A stretch of 10,254 bases of DNA from the NCBI GenBank assembly GCA_937871645.1, contig CALMPZ010000607.1, forward strand, positions 1-10,254, read 5' to 3'. A program made the position numbers and the translations under genes. The first letter of the stretch is position 1; every line of letters starts with the position of its first letter. Below are positions 7,499 through 10,254 of this stretch, one piece after another. The notes under the pieces are model-generated. The model made no database searches. It saw only the letters and a list, made by a program, of their open reading frames with translations, and was not told where the DNA came from. Source of the DNA: an uncultured Polymorphobacter sp. (GTDB lineage Bacteria; Pseudomonadota; Alphaproteobacteria; Sphingomonadales; Sphingomonadaceae).

Positions 7499-8800
7499 TC
7501 AGTTCGTCGGTGGTGCGGCACGCAGCGTCTTGGGTGCCGATGACACCGTGGTGATGCGGCCGGCGCCGATCTGCTGGACTTCGAAACCGCGCTCAGCGAT
7601 CCCTGACGGCCCGAAGCGGAAGATGCCGTCGATGCCGGTGAAGCCGTCAGGCGTCGTCAACGCGGCGCGCGGGAACGGCGTGCCCAACGGCCACTTGTCC
7701 GCCAGCGTATTGACCAGCAGCACCGAGTCGTAACCGAAACTTGCCAGCCGCGACGGCGTGCCGCCGAACTTGGCGCGGTAGCGTGTCGCCAGCTGGTTGA
7801 AGCGGCCATCGGGCACCGCGGCGAACAGCGCACCGGCCAGCGCCGGGCTGTTCTTCAGGCCGGGCTCGTTGTTCCATAGCTCGGTACCGAGGATGGTGAT
7901 CGTGCCGGCCGGGGCGCCGAACTGCGCCAGCGGCTTGCCGAACGATGCCGCCAGCGAGCCGGAGTCGGCGATCAGCAGCGCCTGGAACGCCACCGGCCCG
8001 ATGCGGTCGGTGACCGGCGCGATGGTGCCGTCGGGGCGCACCGCGCTGGTCGTCGCGGCCTTGGCGACGCGCGCGTCATAATCGGTGACGGCGCGCGCGG
8101 CGGCGATCATCTTGGCGGGGTCGCGGGTGAAGGTCTTGATCGACACGACGCGGCCGCCATTGGCTTCGACGGCGCGCAGGAAGGCGGTGGTGGCGCGCTG
8201 GCCGTAGGTGCCGTCGGGCACCAGCGCGGCAAAGCGCGATACACCGTGCGTCGCGGCATAGCCGACCACGCGCGATACCGACTGCGCCGGTTGCAGGCCC
8301 ATCACATAAACGCCGTCGCCGGCGAGCGCGGCGTCGTTCGAGTAGCTGATGATCGGGATGTTGTTGGCGCTGGCGATACCCTGCACGGCGCGCACATCGG
8401 CAGCGAGCAGCGGCCCGAGGAACAGGCGCGCACCGTCGGCAACCGCACGGCTGGCAGCGGCAGCAGCCCCGCCCGCAGCGGTGTCATAGACGCGCAGGTT
8501 GATGCGCTTGTCGCCGGCGTCGAGCAGCGCCATGTTCGCGGCATTGGCGATCGACTGGCCGACCGCGGCGTTGGCGCCGGTCAGCGGCAGCAGCACCGCA
8601 ACCTTGTTCTGGTCGATCTGCGGCGCGACTTCGGGCTTGGGGGGTGCGACGACGACCGGTGCCGGCGCCGGTGGTGCCACCTTGGCCGTCGGCGTGGTGC
8701 AGGCAGCGATCACGCTCAGCAGCAGGATCGAGCCGGCACGGCGCAGCGTCGCGCCATTTGCCATTTGCCCGAACCGCGCGCGCAGGGCCATGATGCCCAT
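7499..8800 (-). CDS. Penicillin-binding protein activator, LpoA/YraM-like lipoprotein
   Basis: Predicted envelope lipoprotein of 433 residues. A short basic stretch and hydrophobic run (SILLLSVIAAC, 24-34) end in a lipobox with C34 as the acylated cysteine. A Pro/Ala-rich tether follows (about 36-63), then a type I periplasmic-binding fold starting KVAVLLPLTGANAAVGQSI (66-84) and including ARLFLGPLLAADV and IPIISYSNDAAL. This matches the C-terminal domain of E. coli LpoA, which activates the cell-wall synthase PBP1A; the N-terminal TPR-like half of the E. coli protein is absent, as in shorter alphaproteobacterial members. The ATG at 8800 has GGGGAG (8812-8807) six nt before it; ATG 8764 would give a more typical signal peptide length but lacks that site. 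The rsmI neighbour supports the family. Its direct PBP partner in this organism is unproven, and an amino-acid-binding role cannot be excluded. Confidence 0.85.
   Translation of the reverse strand: MGIMALRARFGQMANGATLRRAGSILLLSVIAACTTPTAKVAPPAPAPVVVAPPKPEVAPQIDQNKVAVLLPLTGANAAVGQSIANAANMALLDAGDKRINLRVYDTAAGGAAAAASRAVADGARLFLGPLLAADVRAVQGIASANNIPIISYSNDAALAGDGVYVMGLQPAQSVSRVVGYAATHGVSRFAALVPDGTYGQRATTAFLRAVEANGGRVVSIKTFTRDPAKMIAAARAVTDYDARVAKAATTSAVRPDGTIAPVTDRIGPVAFQALLIADSGSLAASFGKPLAQFGAPAGTITILGTELWNNEPGLKNSPALAGALFAAVPDGRFNQLATRYRAKFGGTPSRLASFGYDSVLLVNTLADKWPLGTPFPRAALTTPDGFTGIDGIFRFGPSGIAERGFEVQQIGAGRITTVSSAPKTLRAAPPTN
8765..8794 (+). promoter_or_regulatory. Candidate promoter for rsmI, inside the divergent lipoprotein gene
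   Basis: TTGCCC (8765-8770, 4 of 6 to TTGACA) and CATGAT (8789-8794, 4 of 6 to TATAAT) are separated by 18 nt. Six bases then lead to the rsmI ATG, so the transcript would begin at the start codon. No good Shine-Dalgarno precedes rsmI, and any promoter must lie within the lipoprotein coding region because the two genes start at adjacent bases. The match is only moderate, so this is a candidate. Confidence 0.3.
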
Positions 8801-8803
8801 ATG
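8798..8803. promoter_or_regulatory. CATATG shared divergent start-codon palindrome
   Basis: The minus-strand lipoprotein start (8800-8798) and the rsmI start (8801-8803) abut with no base between them, forming CATATG. The lipoprotein ribosome binding site GGGGAG (8812-8807, minus strand) lies within rsmI codons 3-4, and the promoter region of each gene must overlap the other's coding sequence. Confidence 0.75.
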
Positions 8804-9706
8804 AATCTCCCCGAATCAAACAACGACGTATCAAACGACGACGAATCAGCCAGCAATGCTGCCGAGGCCGTCGGCTATGCGCCCGGTCTCTACATTGTCG
8901 CCACCCCAATCGGCAATCTCGGCGATTTGAGCCCGCGCGCCGCCGCGATGCTGGCGGGCGCCGACGTCATCGCCGCCGAGGATACCCGCGTCACCTCGCG
9001 GCTGCTCGCGCACATCGGTGCCAAGGTACCGATGCTGCCGTACCATGACCATAACGCCGATGCGGTGCGGCCGCGGCTGATCGCGCGCATGGCGAACGAG
9101 GTAGTCGTGCTCGTCAGCGACGCCGGTACGCCGCTGATTTCGGACCCCGGCTACAAGCTGGTGCGCGATGCCCGCGCCGCCGGGGTCACCATCGTCACCA
9201 TCCCCGGCCCGTGCGCAGCAGTCGCGGCGCTGACCTTGGCCGGGCTGCCGACCGACCGCTTCCTGTTTGCCGGTTTCCTGCCCGCCAAGGCCGGGGCGCG
9301 TGCGGCAGCGATTGCAGAACTCGGCGCGGTGCGGGCGACATTGGTGTTCTACGAATCGGGCGGACGCACCGCTGCGACCTTGGCCGAAATGGCGAAGCTG
9401 CTCGGTAACCGCCCGGCAGCAGTAGCGCGTGAAATCAGCAAGCGTTTCGAGGAAACCGTCGACGGCAGCCTCGAAGCGCTGGCAGCGCGCTACGCCGACA
9501 CCCCGCCGCGCGGCGAAGTCGTCATCGTCGTCGGCCCGCCCGGCGAGGCCGCTGTCGTCGATGAGGCAACGCTTGACACGGCATTGCAACGCGCGATGGC
9601 GGTGCAGCCGATGAAGCCGGCAGTCGCCGAAGTCGTCGAGCTGCTCGGGCTGCCGCGCAACCGCGTCTATGCCCGCGCGCTGGAACTGCGCGATGCCGGC
9701 GACTAG
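8801..9706 (+). CDS. rsmI: 16S rRNA (cytidine(1402)-2'-O)-methyltransferase RsmI
   Basis: SAM-dependent methyltransferase of the tetrapyrrole-methylase fold, 301 residues, which 2'-O-methylates C1402 in the decoding centre of 16S rRNA. Motifs: GLYIVATPIGNLGDLSPRA (29-47), AAEDTRVTSRLLAHIG (58-73), the SAM-site block LVSDAGTPLISDPGYKLV (104-121), TIPGPCAAVAAL (133-144) and FLFAGFLPAKAGAR (154-167). Residues 182-189 read VFYESGGR where the family usually has FYESPHR; otherwise it looks normal. Residues 2-24 are an acidic, Asn/Ser-rich leader (ESNNDVSNDDES) that precedes the conserved start and is encoded by a short direct repeat (TCAAACAACGACG, TCAAACGACGACG). ATG 8801 is the only ATG before the conserved domain; it abuts the divergent lipoprotein start and has no clear ribosome binding site. 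It overlaps yraN by 14 nt. Confidence 0.96.
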   Translation: MNLPESNNDVSNDDESASNAAEAVGYAPGLYIVATPIGNLGDLSPRAAAMLAGADVIAAEDTRVTSRLLAHIGAKVPMLPYHDHNADAVRPRLIARMANEVVVLVSDAGTPLISDPGYKLVRDARAAGVTIVTIPGPCAAVAALTLAGLPTDRFLFAGFLPAKAGARAAAIAELGAVRATLVFYESGGRTAATLAEMAKLLGNRPAAVAREISKRFEETVDGSLEALAARYADTPPRGEVVIVVGPPGEAAVVDEATLDTALQRAMAVQPMKPAVAEVVELLGLPRNRVYARALELRDAGD

Positions 9707-10064
9707 CGCCCGCCGCAGCGCCGAAACGCGCGGCCGCCGCGCCGAAACGCTGGCCGCGTGGTGGCTGCGGCTCAAGGGTTATTCGATCCTCGACCGCCGC
9801 GTCGCGACACCGGTGGGTGAAATCGACCTCGTCGCGGCGCGCGGCGGCACCTTGGTGTTCGTCGAGGTCAAGGCACGCGCCGGTTTCGATGCAGCACTGC
9901 TGGCGCTGCACCCGCAGGCGCTCGAGCGCGTCGGCCGTGCTGCGCGGTTGCTGACCGGCCAATATGCGCTGCACGCCCGTCCCGCCAATGTCCGTATCGA
10001 TGCGGTACTGGTTGTACCCGGCCGCTGGCCACGCCATATCGAAGCGGTATGGCGAGAGACATGA
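9693..10064 (+). CDS. yraN: YraN family (UPF0102) nuclease-like protein
   Basis: Small protein of 123 residues, typical of UPF0102, with a restriction-endonuclease-like PD-(D/E)xK core: E18 in GRRAETLAAWWL, then VGEIDLVAARGGTLVFVEVKAR (41-62) with D45, E58 and K60 as the expected metal-site residues. The family has no firmly established role; DNA processing is suggested by the fold and by linkage to competence/recombination genes in some genomes. The ATG at 9693 lies 14 nt inside the rsmI end and gives the normal length; an in-frame ATG at 9669 would add eight residues, less likely. The stop overlaps the next start in ATGA. The yraN-rsmI association is also seen near lpoA in E. coli. Confidence 0.93.
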   Translation: MPATSARRSAETRGRRAETLAAWWLRLKGYSILDRRVATPVGEIDLVAARGGTLVFVEVKARAGFDAALLALHPQALERVGRAARLLTGQYALHARPANVRIDAVLVVPGRWPRHIEAVWRET

Positions 10065-10254
10065 TGATCGACGACATCGAAGCTGACATCGCCGAACTCG
10101 GGTTGCTCGAGGATGACGAGATCCTGCTCGACGAGGCGGCGCTGCTGCTCGGGCTGGCCGACCACCCCGATGCCGAGATCGACGACGCGCGTGCCGAAAT
10201 CGACGCGATGACGGCGCGCATCGAAGCACTCGGCGGGCTCGGCGACGCGCCGCG
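10061..10254 (+). CDS. SirB1-like (transglutaminase-like) protein, N-terminal part
   Basis: Open to the right edge; 64 complete codons are visible. The ATG at 10061 overlaps the yraN TGA (ATGA) with GAGAG just before it; an in-frame ATG at 10049 is a second option. The visible part is strongly acidic and helical: MMIDDIEADIAELGLLEDDE then ILLDEAALLLGLADHPDAE (about 21-39), then ARAEIDAMTARIEALG. The block DEAALLLGLADHP with a following helix of the D-x2-R-x2-ID-x-M type resembles the N-terminus of SirB1-family proteins, and such a gene after yraN would fit an alphaproteobacterial neighbourhood. With only this part seen, the family call is tentative, and no function should be assumed. Confidence 0.6.
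   Translation, partial: MMIDDIEADIAELGLLEDDEILLDEAALLLGLADHPDAEIDDARAEIDAMTARIEALGGLGDAP

Noticed and set aside
8846..9775. Minus-strand open frame of about 309 codons opposite rsmI
   Set aside because: Arg/Gly/Ala-rich composition without domains, antisense to a clear rsmI; high-GC shadow.
1..10254. CIRCE operator (HrcA binding site), tRNA, CRISPR array, IS ends
   Set aside because: Looked for in the intergenic regions and none seen by eye; a profile search would be the decisive check.

Overview
The window is high-GC, densely packed bacterial chromosome. Gene content, gene order and the two intergenic repeat types point to an alphaproteobacterium, most likely of the Sphingomonadales (inference; no rRNA marker is present). 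Every gene found looks intact except the last, which runs off the right edge. I see no phage, IS, CRISPR, tRNA or rRNA.

Left part (1-3330): dnaK lies on the minus strand, with a good heat-shock-type (RpoH) promoter 5' of it and a palindromic repeat just downstream, where dnaJ would be expected beyond the edge. Transcribed away from dnaK on the plus strand are two closely spaced genes: a periplasmic PCu(A)C-type copper chaperone and a small HExxH protein of unknown role. A 90-bp near-perfect inverted repeat closes this pair.

Middle (3331-7494): grpE and hrcA form a minus-strand operon with overlapping stop and start codons. hrcA appears to be transcribed from a promoter placed so that the mRNA begins at its GTG start (leaderless). 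Divergent from it is the plus-strand operon rph - rdgB - hemW, whose genes all overlap: RNase PH (tRNA 3' trimming), the ITP/XTP pyrophosphatase that cleans the nucleotide pool, and the radical-SAM haem chaperone HemW.

Right part (7499-10254): a minus-strand lipoprotein of the LpoA/YraM type (penicillin-binding-protein activator) converges on hemW with a 4-nt gap. It starts back to back with rsmI, the two start codons sharing one CATATG palindrome. rsmI (16S rRNA C1402 ribose methyltransferase), yraN (UPF0102 nuclease-like protein) and a partial SirB1-type gene follow on the plus strand, each overlapping the next. The rsmI/lpoA/yraN neighbourhood is the same set of genes seen together in Escherichia coli, rearranged so that yraN travels with rsmI.

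Overall this is mostly a conserved housekeeping region (protein folding, heat-shock control, RNA and nucleotide quality control, envelope growth). I found no convincing new defence or mobile system. The most interesting points are the start-site architecture (leaderless hrcA, CATATG divergent starts), the dnaK leader, the repeats, and the uncharacterised HExxH protein coupled to the copper chaperone.
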